From Apostichopus japonicus (taxonomy: Eukaryota; Echinodermata; Holothuroidea; Aspidochirotida; Stichopodidae): a stretch of 64,000 bases of DNA. The stretch lies in the NCBI RefSeq assembly GCF_037975245.1, contig NC_092569.1, positions 18,719,001-18,783,000 of the forward strand. The letters are read 5' to 3'. Positions 1 through 12,360 of this stretch are shown piece after piece. Positions within the stretch are counted from its first letter, which is position 1; every line of letters starts with the position of its first letter. The position numbers and the translations under genes are program-made. Under the pieces are notes generated by a model that searched no databases, was not told where the DNA came from, and worked only from the letters and a program-made list of their open reading frames with translations.

Positions 1-345
1 ATAAGAAGGTACTTGGCAATGCTAAGAATGAGTAAACTGTTCTTCAAGTAAAACATTTGATAACAATCACATCACATTTTAGGTAACGTGACCATTACAG
101 GCATATATTTTCTTCATTACCACATTAACTAAATTTCATTTACTCGACTTCTAAGGTAAACTATTGATGTTTAGTTGCAAGAGTCTGATTCCAACTTTTT
201 CGTTTTATATGCAATATAAACAAATTTTAGAAACCCAAAATTCCTTAAGGAATTCAGTTGTTTATTAACAGTAAACACCGTTTAAATATCTACTTTCATA
301 ATTATTAAATCGTTTTAAGCTCACTTTTCCCTTCTTTTATTGCAG

Positions 346-3300
346 AATGCCAGACAACCTCCCCTCGAGGATATAGACAGCACAATTCCACGTACGTATT
401 ATTTTATTTTGCTTTTAATACCCTAACAACTGTTGTTACACTTTATAGCAAAACTCTGATCGATTGCTTCAAAACATATTTTTTTTTGTAAAACAAATGT
501 ACATTTTTATGATATATTCATACCCCAATCAATTCTTTTTTATCTACATTGACATATTTGTTTGTTAACTAAAAGCTCGACGAGCTTTATCAACCTTTAT
601 GGAGATTATCCTAAAAAACCTCAGTTTATCGTTCAGGATAGAAGCAAATATTTTCGCTATTTAGCTTGGTGTTTTTTTTTTCATCTATTGATATTAATTA
701 CGAAAATACAATTTTTGTCAAATTCTGGGCTTAATGAATCTAAGCAGCTCGAAAATTGTTAACACACAACAATTTCGTATCGTGTGGACCCACAGCGTTT
801 GTATACATATTTATAATGTTATCCGTTAATAATGTTGATTCAAATACTGTAATGGACATAATAACTATTATTACACCACGAAATCAATCATGCACCTCGC
901 TGATGAGAGTTTACTACAAAAATTAACATTTCATTGAAAAATGTAAACGTTGTTGTTAATGGTAGGACCAATAGGAATTAGTCATATTGTCGCAATTTCC
1001 ATTCTTGTCCATTTTTTGAGCTTTTATATGCTGAAATTGGTTTCCTTTTCTTTAAATCGCGTAAAACATTTGTCATTCTTCGCCAATAGTATTGAAGGCA
1101 ATATCAGCATCAAAAATGAAAACACTTGCACTTTGTAAATTTCTTGTTTCAATTACTTTTATTCATGTACAGTCATGTGAAAACATATCCCTTGATAAAT
1201 TACTCATTATTAATTAAGAGCTATATGAATGATTTGTTTTACAGAGTCCTATTTCTTTTACCGTCAATCCGAGTTTGCCGTAGACTGTTACGATGCTATG
1301 CATCAATGTTCCTCCTCTGTCGACAGCGGCGTCTACCCCATAAAACCCGCTGGTTATCCGGAACCATTTGAAGTTTACTGCGATAATAGCTTAGAAAATG
1401 GTGGATGGACGGTATGCGATCTAATATTTCTTATTTCCAAGTTAGCATGACCATTTTTTCTACGTTTTTTTTTTTCTGGGGGATGTCACGATAATGATAT
1501 ATTAATAACGAAATATTAAAACTGAACTGTTGTTTTGATTTTCTTTCATGTGTGAAAAGCGCTTACATATAATGAAGTGTGAATGGGCAACGAATCGTTT
1601 ATATTCGAATGAATGATTTAAACCCAAATTCATTATCTTTATTAAGGGAAAAACTGCGTAAGTCTGATTGCCTGCAAGTGTCTTCTTTTGAGCAACGTAT
1701 GGTCAGTTTAACTCATCATAAAAGCTAGCTCCAAAACTATAAAAGAAAAAACATTTTTTTAAATAGTTATATATGGTTTGTCAACAGGTACTGCAACGTA
1801 GACTGGACGGATCAATTGACTTTAATAGGAAATGGGAGGAATATGAGGCTGGATTTGGATTTCTCTTAAATGAGTTTTGGCTTGGAAATGATAGAATTGC
1901 ATATCTAACAAACCAGAGAACTTACCAACTTCGAATTGAAATGACAAAAGCAGATGGCTCCATGTTTAATTTGTCATACGACGACTTTCGCATCAGTGAC
2001 GGCTACAGTAACTATAAACTCGTCAGTGTCGGACAGGCTAATTTAACGTCAGGTACGTTGTAGTTCTATACCCATTATAGTACTGCAGTGAAAAGCAACA
2101 GAGGTCGTTTCATATGTTCTTTGACCATCACATGTACATAATCACCTGAATAGAAACTATCATTTGTTAGTTTGATGCAGTATTTAATATGACAACATAT
2201 CAAATCTTCCTACGAAACTAATCAATGACTTAATATATTAAACTTAAACACATAGTACAAAAACTACAATTTTATCAGACGTACCATGCTCAATATACCT
2301 TCTTCTGAAAATCGGGACTAAAGTTATTCATAAACAATGATTTGATTGGAAAATAACTGTTATAATTCATCTTATTTAAGATCAGACAATTGTGATCCAA
2401 CTGTTGCAATCCAAACTATTGTGATGTAGACTATTATGATCCAACCAAACAGTATTTGGGCTAGTAATTTTTGTTATTGGTTTGGGAAGTTATAAATTAT
2501 TTTTAAATATACCAACCGCAGACAAGAATGTCAAAACAAACCATGTTAGTCTCGTATGATTCCACAGCAAACAAGATGGAGTTGTATATCTTCATTTACC
2601 GTTATTGCAAATTATTTTGTCAGCCTCCTTTGTATTTGTATTCTTTCCTCTTTGCTTACCATAATTTACTACATGGACTGTTGTATATTTTGATTTCTCT
2701 TAAATGCAATGCTCAGTGGACAATATTTTCATGCTATGTTTTCTTTGCAGACGTCCCTATAACTTTTTGTCCAACCAACAAAGTGTTTGGCAACTGTGAG
2801 GGCTCTTGTGCTGACCCGGACGGTTGCATTATTTCTAGCAGTAGTGAATCAACTACATGTGTTTGCCCTTCTGGTTACCTGATGGACGGTGATACTTGTC
2901 AACCCATACAAGAGTGTGGATGTTACCTCTCTGGGGCCAATGATGGCAGGGGAAAAGTTTTGCCGGTAATGTTCACCCTCGATTGTTAATAACAATTGTC
3001 TAAAATATCATCAAAACTGATATTAACTTCAATAGTTGTGTTCTGTCGAACAAATTCATTTAATCATTCCCAATCGTAAACATCGAATGCTAACTATTTT
3101 TGATAAAGCACATGATTGCATGTAAATTATACGCAAGATTTGCTTTGTTCTTGTTTCATGAGATATCTTTAACTCAAAAAGGTGTGTAATTATCCTCTTT
3201 GAGCTAGCAGGCAGTGTGTATTAGATTTTTTGTGAGTTTGGGGCATTGCTTCATTCTAATGGTGATTTAACTTTATGTAGGCCTACATGTAACTTACAAA

Positions 3301-5861
3301 TGTTGTTTGAAGTTAATTCATCAAAGTTCTGTTTATCAATTGCAGGAGGGAGAGGAATACATTGCTCCCAATTGTCAGAGCAGATGTTCCTGCAGTAATG
3401 GTCAGTTAGATTGCGATGACAGCTATCAGTGCCACCCTAACGCAATCTGTGAAGAAAGAGACGATCTCTTGCAGTGTTACTGTAATGCAGGGTACACGGG
3501 AAACGGTTTGTTATGTACAAGGCTAGTACTACCGTCAGACTGCCAAGAAATATACGAAAGTGGAGAGAGAGATAATGGTATTTACCAAATCAAGCCAACG
3601 TCTTGGACTGGTTTGCCTTTCAACGTTTACTGTAACATGACAGATGGAGGAGGTTGGACGGTAAGGTGCAGCCCATTGTATTCAATTTGAGTGGTAAATA
3701 ACGCATAACCAATTGGTGTGCCTCTATTTCTAACTTGTAATATGTTACCTGAATCATGATCGGCGGCGAGGAAATAAGAATAATTTAAAGATGAGTCAGT
3801 TGCTGAATGAACATGAAAGGAACAGAAAGAATAGATATGTGATCCTTTTTATGTATGGAGTTAATTAGAGTTTTACTTTTTGTCAAGTATTCTTTGGGGT
3901 CTAGTAACCGGTAGATCACGACAATAAAGAAAGAGTGGTTGTAATGTTTTGCCACATTTCTGTCCAAGCTTTTATTTCGATTACGTTTCTTTCGTATTAC
4001 AGGTTTTCCAGCGTCATATTGACGGATCTCAAGATTTCTTCCTATACTGGGATAATTACAAGTAAGGTTTCGGTAGTCTTACCAACAACTTCTGGTTAGG
4101 CAATGACAAGATATACAGCTTTACGAACCAACGAAGTTATCAACTGAGAGTAGATTTAGTCAATAACAACGGAGTGCCTTATTTTGCTAAATACGACTTT
4201 TTTCGTATCAACGACGAAAATGACAACTACAGACTCCAACTGGGTAGTTATCGGTCCGAAAGCAATGCAGGTAAGTCTGAAAGATACGCAATGTTATTGA
4301 AAGATATTAATGTAACTAAAAATGTAAATGTTAAAAATAAAACAGAGGTTTTAACAATTGCTAGTTGTAAACATCAACTTAGTATTATGTTGTTGAAGCT
4401 GACTTAATTGTTTCAGATGAACCGTTCTCCTGGAAATATATTGTAGTCCATAACAAGCTGAATCAGTACTCTATTGTCATCATGACATATGTTATTCAAA
4501 AGGTTTCCGTTTCATTTTTAAGTTGTTGTTTACTTGACTTGACTTGGCATGAAATGTGATACATTTGAACCTGCTCTTAGCTCTCTTTATTTTTGATAAA
4601 CGATGTCCTAACCAAATACCAACCTGCATTTAACGATGGATTCATCGGTTTTGGAAAAGACCAAAGACATTTTACAAATTATCAAGCATGGTTACATTAG
4701 CCATGAAACTGCTAACGATGGTTTCTATGGCTAACAATTTTCCGCTGATTTAAGAAACTTAATGCGTCTTTCCCCTATTAGACAATACAATGCATTTTAT
4801 GATAAACAGTCAAGACCGCTATACGTTTACATACCTTTATACTCGGAAAAAAATCTGATCACACCTAATTCAGAAAGATGACCAAAAGGAAACAACAAAA
4901 TGTGTGACTGCGACAAATGCAACATTTTTTTGAACAGAGATCAACATTCACGCTGAGGAAGCTAGTCAAAATAACCACAAAAATAACATATTGTTTACAG
5001 TTTAATGCAATTCTATAGCAAATGGCATGTTTACACTCTCCACTTCTAAAGGCATTTATAAATTTACATGTCAAAGAAAAACGTTACTACCGAAAGCAAT
5101 ACTAGGACATATACGTTTGATGGAACACAGTGCATTTATGGAGGGACAATTAAAAAGTAGATATGACAACACCATACCCTTAGCCCGAATATCATCATTC
5201 AACTGGAAACAAATATTTATGATATTATAATTTAAACGATTTTTTTTATAAAATAAAATGTTTATAGATGGAAGCAGCGAAAGGTCGACAACTAGTTCAA
5301 ATGTTCACCATTTCGAACTATTTTAAATGCTAACCGACGGTTTTAGTTAGCACTCTTGTTCCTCGTTGCACACATTCTCACCAATAGACACATACACACT
5401 GCAGATGCAATTCAATTATACTCTAAGAAAGATTCATCTGTACCTTGGTTGTAAAACAACTAAATCAGACAGTGTTACTAATATGCCGAATTTAATCTCA
5501 CCGGGGTTCTTGATATTCACATAATGTATTATATTGTCAAAGGTCAAATTTCTTACGTACGTATAAAAAGTAAGCTAACTTCATTTTATTACCTCTGTTT
5601 GCTACAGGAGACAGTCTTACGTATCACAACAACGTTCCATTCACCACACGTGACCGTGACAACGATGCTTCGGGTAGCAACTGTGCAAAGGATTATTTTA
5701 GTCATCATCATATTCATTATTATAACGGTGCATGGTGGTACCGTTATTGTGCTTAATCGTCTCTCAACTCTCCATATGGCCAGAACAGTTTCGATTGGCA
5801 CCATCTTCCTTCTGGTGACAAAAACATCAAATTTTCCGAGATGAAACTTCTTCCGGTATGA
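346..5861 (+). CDS. FReD gene A: FBG(partial)-TIL-VWC/EGF-FBG protein, 5' end outside window, two in-frame stops
   Basis: Exons read as 346-391, 1245-1411, 1788-2052, 2751-2965, 3346-3660, 4003-4270 and 5608-5861; phases join without a shift and every junction is AG/GT. The signal-peptide exon must lie left of the window, as in paralog B. The order is a linker, an FBG N-terminal exon (ending NGGWT), an FBG middle exon ([19 protein letters not shown]), a TIL exon rich in Cys ([14 protein letters not shown]), one exon holding a VWC/TILa-like piece, an EGF-like repeat ([11 protein letters not shown]) and the start of FBG2, then the FBG2 middle and C-terminal exons with DRDND and AWWY. The first FBG lacks its C-terminal exon. 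In-frame TAA codons at 4063-4065 and 5754-5756 interrupt FBG2. The family is secreted and often lectin-like; ligand unknown. The introns hold no other supported gene. Confidence 0.8.
4063..4065 (+). other. In-frame TAA in FBG2 middle exon of gene A
   Basis: The paralog B codon at this place is CAA (Gln, in NDYKQGFG-like context), so one C-to-T change explains the stop. The frame is open on both sides of it. Confidence 0.85.
5754..5756 (+). other. In-frame TAA in FBG2 C-terminal exon of gene A
   Basis: Gene B reads TAC (Tyr) here, after the shared residues YCA. The exon then stays open to its natural TGA at 5859-5861. Confidence 0.85.
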
Positions 5862-6560
5862 TGACTAGTGTGCTTATACGTCACAGAAAATAATCGTATA
5901 AAGTAATAAAGCTCTTAAACGATACTAATGTGTGTTTGTCAATAAGCAGCTGACATCTGATTCATAGAGAAGTAATCTAATGGATCGCTTTCCTTTTGGT
6001 CGAAAGAAGACACGATAATTGATTTTGTGGATGAGCTTAAATGTAAAAGAATAAAAATTAATATTAAAGGCACAAAAAACTTAACGGTATTTAGTAACAT
6101 ACTTAAATTTCAATTAAACAAAACATGAAAAGTAGTTGTACATTAAAATATAATTTAAGATTCTTTGTTGTAAGTCATGGACTAGTTTTATTAAGTTTTT
6201 TTGACAAAAAAAAACATTATTGCTTCAATTTAAATGACATTGAAAGGCATTTCGATTACATTGGTTGATTATCAACAAGTTACATTAGAAAATGTTTTAG
6301 ATGCCTGCTTTAATGCGTAGTAGATTTTACGTATCAGTAATAAAGAATAATATACACTGTTTGATTTATTATTATTTTTATTATTATTATTATTACACTT
6401 TTTATGTTAACGTCTTCATGATGGGTTTGACCAAACGGTTACTGTCATTCCGATATGTCTTCATACCTGTTTGTATCTTTGTACTACTGTGTTCATACCC
6501 TTTTTCCTCTTTGTATTGATTTATGTTGGACCGTAAGAGTGACCTAAAGATAAACTTACG

Positions 6561-6566
6561 AATAAA
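6561..6566 (+). promoter_or_regulatory. Probable poly(A) signal of gene A
   Basis: AATAAA lies about 700 bases after the gene A stop. The surrounding sequence is conserved at the same distance behind gene B (21441), which supports its use. The stretch 5862-6560 is therefore best read as 3' UTR. Confidence 0.55.
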
Positions 6567-6812
6567 GAGAAAATTTCGTAATCAAACTTGGTGTTTTAGT
6601 TTTATTTTGATAAATATGTGGAGCTTCACACTGAAGTGATGCGAGCATCTCAAAATCAATAGAATAGAAATGAACCAAAGATGGCAGGCAAATCTTGATC
6701 GGCTTATTAAAGCCGTAAGCTGACCGAAGTCAGTCTCTTACATTCATATTTAACGTCCATGATTATGAATTGTTAATTGTCAACAACTCTGTAACTGGAC
6801 GACACACATTAA

Positions 6813-6896
6813 TCTGGGAGTGACTCGAACCGGGGACCTTATGATTGAAAGGCACCGGCGTTAACCACTGAGCTAACACTCCACGATATCGCTTAA
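6813..6896 (-). mobile_element. tRNA-derived SINE piece or tRNA pseudogene
   Basis: On the minus strand it has an A-box-like TAGCTCAGTGG and a B-box-like GGTTCGAGTCA, and the ends GGAGTG and CACTCC can pair. The 3' half of the T stem is missing, so it is not a working tRNA. A more degraded relative stands at the matching place behind gene B near 21680-21725. Confidence 0.45.
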
Positions 6897-7140
6897 GTCT
6901 AATATCGATTAGGTCTGTGGAAATAAGCTCAATAGAGACGATTGTTTTTACTACAAGGACATTCAAAGACATAATCATACTGAAAACAGCTCAAGAGAAT
7001 ATCTTTTGGATTCAAGCTGATTAAGACAATTAAACTGTCCTAGTTCCTTACGTTGAAATATTTATATCTTCACGGTACCCTTAAAAGAATTGTCTGGTAT
7101 CCCCTAGAAGTTACCTTAAAGAACTATAAAAAATAGTTAT

Positions 7141-7987
7141 GAGAACGCTAATGTTGCGTTTGACAGAGAAACGATTTTTCAATCGAGTTCAGATGATTAT
7201 TTCAAATATACTTTGAACAGTACAGAACGTGACGTCAGCTTCGCAAATGCTGACTTCATGCGACATAACCCACTCTCCATACAGTTTCTACAGTAATCCA
7301 AACATAAGCCGCATTTGAATACAGATAAATTTCTGCCTTAATTGTTGGTGAAATTTCTTATAAATCATATATGTTTTAATAAAATCGTTACTGGACGTCA
7401 TAAATGTAGTGCATCTGGACCTTTTGTGTAACACAAGATAAGTTTCAACAGCAAACTCTTCGTTGTTTATACATCGCGCTGTCCAGCTCCAACGCGAAGA
7501 ATGTTCGCATGTAGTCTACTCTACTAACGTAAACAATCGGACCGTTCTGCGAATTTTTTTAAAACATGCTTCTAAAATATGAGAACGCTAATGTTGCGTT
7601 ATAAAGAGAAACGATTTTTTAATCGTGTGGGATGGATATTTCGAATATACTTTGAACATTACAGAACGTGACGTCAGCTTCGCAAATGCAGATTGCTACA
7701 TAACCCACGCTCTATACAGTTCCTAAAGTAATCACAACAAACACCGCGTTTGAATACAGATTAATTTCTTCCTTAATTTTCGGTGAAATTTCTTATAAGT
7801 AATATATGTTTAAAAAAAAAATCGTTACTGGGCGTCATAAATGTAGTGCATCTGGAACTGTTTTTGTAACACAAGATAAGTTTTAACAGCAAAATCTTCG
7901 TTGTTTATGCATCGCACTGTCCAGCTCCAACGCGAAGAATGTTCGCACGTAGTCTACTCTAACGTAAACAATCGGACCGTTCTGCGA
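7141..7987. repeat. Direct tandem repeat, about 440-bp unit, two copies
   Basis: Copy 1 starts at 7141 and copy 2 at 7581, both with GAGAACGCTAATGTTGCG; they run in register to the CGGACCGTTCTGCGAA region. Each copy holds a palindromic TGACGTCA (7230-7237 and 7669-7676). No coding frame is shared by the two. Confidence 0.85.
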
Positions 7988-8454
7988 AGCCTAACTTCTC
8001 GGTACTACATTCTACTCTGACATCGATTCCGCCAAGTTTTAGCTTTCGGTGTTCCAAATACTTTTCAAGTTTCCTTTTACTGTCAAGTGTATCCGTGAAT
8101 TTTATTTCAGCGATTTTTGAAGAAGAGTTATGAACTGTGGTTTGAGTATGAGAGAGTATTATGTACAACGCTATATGTACGTATAACAACTGGGCATGGT
8201 AGGCTGTATACGTTCGTGATGTGTACATATTATATAATGGGCAATGACTTGTGCGTGTACACGCCAGGGTGTATTTGCTGCGGATCACCAAATCGATGCG
8301 TTCGAACAAACGGTGCTTTTGGTGAGAAACTGGGGAATTTGAAAACCAGATTTCTACAAGAAGAAAACGTCGAATGGGACAATCTTCACATGGTTAAAAA
8401 GAGAAAAATAAAAACTACGAGAACAATGTATCAAAATCTTCCACCAGACAATTC

Positions 8455-8741
8455 TTTTAACAACAAGTTACCCAAGATGGAGTCTAGGTACGGAATCAAC
8501 GCATATTGACTACATTGACACTCTCAGCTCCTGCAGTACTAGCCCCCTTCCACGGAAACTAAATTGTACATTGTGAGGCATAATTACACCGTTGCCATTT
8601 TTTGGTCTCTGTTTTGGTAAAAATACATGGTAAAGTTGCTAACTAATTTTCCAATTCCGGTGCCGTTAAAAACATTACAGTAGTCTACACCCTCGCATCT
8701 TCTGAATTTTGACCTGTATTTGGAAGACACTTTTTCATGAC
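8455..8741 (+). repeat. Dispersed repeat of about 290 bp (copy 1)
   Basis: It starts near TTACCCAAGATGGAG and ends near GACACTTTTTCATGA. A partial copy in the same direction lies at about 21945-22200, and an inverted copy at about 33536-33822. All three lie in flanks between FReD genes. Confidence 0.75.
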
Positions 8742-8907
8742 GGTGAATCCGTTTAGAATATGTCATGTGATAATCCAAAATAAGCTCCATTCCTAGAACC
8801 TCCAACCCAACAACAGTCTTCTTCTCTCAATGCAGCTCTGTGGTTTTACATAGAATGCAACTGGTGTTTGATGCCAGGTTAAGTTAAATATAGGGATCTA
8901 CCCCCAT

Positions 8908-8985
8908 CTAAGGAATATATAGCGCAGTTGGTAGAGCACATGCATGTCTTGGAGACCAAAGATTGAGTCATGTTCTAGCCAATAA
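8908..8985 (+). mobile_element. tRNA-derived SINE-like piece
   Basis: It has an A-box-like TAGCGCAGTTGG starting at 8920 and a weaker B-box about 40 bases later. A related piece with a better B box (AAGTTTGAATCCT) is at 34112-34190, and the sequence before and after is shared too, so this is a dispersed element rather than a tRNA gene. Confidence 0.45.
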
Positions 8986-9729
8986 CTCATGTACTCTTTG
9001 TGAGTATATACTTTTGTTTTATGAAATGAAGCAGAAGCTACAGGTTTCAAAGTTTTATTTGTTGTCACAAGGCACACCACTGGACAGAGCTTCATGTTGT
9101 CAACAATAGGAGATGATTCCTAATAATTGTATAAGTTTATTGTTCTTTGAAGTGGACCATGCTGTTTAAGTGTGCTGATTTCCCTTCCTTTACTGATATT
9201 TGTTTCTATACAACCAGCTTCACACATTAAATGTTACCTTGAAAGACTGTAAGAAACGTATGAAATAGTCAGAGTAAACCCGTATCGCATCCAGTAAACC
9301 AAAATGAAGCAAACTAAACATGGCAAAGCTGTATACATAAAAGAATACGAAACATTGCAATTGTGCATGGCATATCACATTACAAATAATTTATGCTACA
9401 AGAATTAGAAAAATATATAGGCTATATATAAATAATATAGTTCGTATCAGTGTTATAAAAACGTTTATCATAGATGCATGCTTATCATGTCCAATAGTGA
9501 CAGTAAAGCAAAGAAAATTTAGTAAAGATTCACTACATTTCTGTACCTATCAATCGAACGGAATATTCAGTTTGAAAAAAAAAAACATATGATCGCGGTT
9601 TACATAGCTTGTAACAATAATCAACTTTAAAGGAGAAATGCAATAAATTCATGACTATTCGAATCCAATACACAACATGCATAATTCTTTATGTCATGCA
9701 CTATGATTCTTTATGTATTCTTTATGTAT

Positions 9730-9841
9730 CAAGCTGTAATATATTAATACATTTCAACATTACAAGCTGTAATATATTACAAGCTGCAACATTACAAGCT
9801 GCAACATTACAAGCTGTAATATATTAATACATTTCAACATG
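9730..9841. repeat. Short tandem repeat of CAAGCTG(T/C)AA.. units
   Basis: ACATTACAAGCTG is repeated several times, and the block AAGCTGTAATATATTAATAC occurs at both ends. Confidence 0.7.
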
Positions 9842-11846
9842 AAAACTTAGCATAAAAGCCAATTTTCTTGTTAATGTCAAGTTAAAATATAATGCAATGT
9901 TAAACAGTAACATATGTACCATTGTACTTTTATTTCTTGCATTGATCATGCGTTCCTGACTAGCGTTCCATTTTAAAACATGAGTATGCTTTGATACGTG
10001 AAAAGAGCATCTGTTTACTGACATCACAGCAGTTTATTAAAGCGCCATCTTACGTTTCGGTGCTTACAGTGTAACATTACTCCATAGTGATGTTGCTTTG
10101 GCAATGACATTACCGCTTGCCAGATTCATAAACTTAAGGATGCCCTACAGGGTAGCTGAGAGTCGGGTTGGGCTTTGGGACAATGATATCACCGGGAAAA
10201 CTTTTAACACTTTATTTAGTATATATGACGTAAATGAAAACGAATTATTCTTACGGTGATATTTCGCAGAATCCGCTGATTGAATATGGCCCTACCCCCA
10301 CCCCCCTGATGCACCTATTATAGGAACTGAAGGTCTTCAGCCAAGAGAAAACGATGTAGCCGTAAACTATAATTTCTTTAGAGAAGTCTTGCGGTCAATA
10401 AGAAATATCGGTGAACGCAACACCGTGAATGCAGTACTTATTCATCACGGACATAGCTACTATATATAGTAACTGTATTCATTACAGTTTGTAACCCAAA
10501 TATGAAACGTCTGTATTAAATATGTTCAAAGAAACACAAATAACATGTACAATATTGTTGCCTTATTTGCACAATCATAAGTTGAGATATCAATGTAACG
10601 TCCCAATGTCAAATTCGTATGTAGCTTCTTCGAACTAGCCTTGCATTATTCCAGGCATCCACATCTAAAACATTACTTATGTTCTTTGTACTATTTGTGT
10701 TTCAATACACCGATCACGATTATACTGGGATCGAAACATCTGGACCTTTAGTTTATATATGTTTTAAAATTCATTTTATTTTCGTCTCTCTTCAAACCAA
10801 TCCCGATGATAGAGTAGGGGAAGTCAAAACACAATGAACTTAATAACTGACGTCAAAAACGCTCCAAATGTCTATCAAATTACTGCAAATAATTCCCTCT
10901 GAAGAAATCGCCGATTTTAAATGTGTCTCCAAAGAGTGCAGTGTTTGCTCGTCGACTGAAGTGCAACACAACAGCATTTACTGCTAGAATCATAATCGAT
11001 TCGCAATAGACTATACCGGGAAATTCTAACAACAACTTCCTTTCCCAACGTTGGCATCAGTGCCGGAGGTCGTTGATAAATCATCGCATATGCGTTATGA
11101 TCATTTATACATATAGCAGTGTAGAGTCTTGTTCCATATTATAACTAGTGTAACGCTAGTATTAGTCTTCATGTTGCTGAAGTATAATATTTAGTATTAA
11201 ATAGATTGAGCAAAAGATAGATCACCTTGAAGGTAACATTGAAAACCGCTTGATACCCCGGTAGCGTGTTAATATCGAGCTGTGATATACAGCTCACAAA
11301 TGCCATCTTTACTCTGATTGACACATATTTAATTAAGTTTAGGCAGAAGATAACCTGGGCATGAATGCTAATACAAGATCTTTCACTGATATATAAACTC
11401 TCTTCCTCATTCCCATTACCTTTCACAAGTTTAAACGATGAAGTTAAACAGTGGGAAACCTCAGTTAACATATTGCATTAAAACATAATGTATGGTTAAA
11501 TGTGCTGTACCACACTCAGGTCTGTGCAGTGTCAATGGGGCGTTGACCACATGGTCATGACTGACAAGCGGAGACTAGTTTGGCTGCTATCAAGACACAA
11601 TTTACGGTAAAGAAACATGTCTTCTCTTTTAAAGGTATTCCGTCCTAAGATTTGTATTACCAATACTTTCCCTTGGAGTAAAGAGGTATGTGAGGTATTA
11701 CAATATGTAACAACCAGTTACAAACGAGTTCTTCTGATAGTCAAATTAAGTGGCTTACGTTAAGTTCAAAGTACACAATGTTTAGGTGCTGCTGAAGGGA
11801 ATAACGTTGACCTCTGTAGCTGTGTATATGCACAGGGGTGCTAAAC

Positions 11847-11849
<3 letters not shown>

Positions 11850-11881
<32 letters not shown>
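11850..11881. repeat. (TA)n microsatellite
   Basis: About fifteen TA dinucleotides without interruption. Confidence 0.95.
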
Positions 11882-12360
11882 CATTGCTATCCTTATTATA
11901 CTTTTATTTTAAATATATAAACTATTTCATTGCTATTATGATTAATTTAATGATCATGTTTTGCTTTGTTTGGTTATGTAACTCTGTAGATGTACTCTAT
12001 GGCTGCGATTTATTTTACAAAAACACCCAAGATCTTCGGTCGTATTACGATTATGCCCTTGCTATTATTTAATATATTGACGCCATGGTCTTGGCATTCA
12101 TCCAAATAGTCACGCGATCTATAGCCTACGGTGGCTCTAAGATCAAACTTGGATATGGCACGGTATCTATGTTACCCTTAACTAACCTTAAAACAACTTC
12201 TGATTACGTTACTTTTTTAAAAAGCCAAACACGTTGTGGCATCAGCTTTTTACCGTACTCTCCTACTTCCTTGTAACTCCTAGCCACCGTCAGAACAAAA
12301 ATACCTAAAATACTTCATTAAGACCTCAGACGAGCAGCAAACGTAACCTCTTCCACCACG

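Larger units (their letters stand above)
7988..12360. other. Intergenic region between genes A and B
   Basis: I find no supported gene. There are overlapping open frames on both strands at about 7959-8509, but no recognisable domain and no homologous copy beside the other FReD genes. The stretch contains the repeats listed separately, a tRNA-like piece and low-complexity AT tracts. The part from 9850 to 11840 shows nothing I can name. Confidence 0.5.

Noticed and set aside
4063-4065. Recoded stop (selenocysteine), prompted by the nearby SECp43 gene
   Set aside because: Selenocysteine uses TGA, while these stops are TAA, and the paralog has Gln.
4420-4520. Possible extra exon after a TTTCAG at 4411-4416, open in gene A
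   Set aside because: The counterpart in gene B hits a stop after about 13 codons, and including it would disrupt the phase-1 join to the C-terminal FBG exon.
5524-5844. Threonine- and isoleucine-rich frames on both strands over the last exon of gene A
   Set aside because: They are shadows of the FBG2 C-terminal exon in other frames; the same happens at 20457-20717, 23859-24098, 35175-35429 and 48893-49156.
6813-6896. Functional tRNA gene
   Set aside because: The T stem does not pair and the anticodon arm is poor, so a SINE or tRNA relic is more likely.
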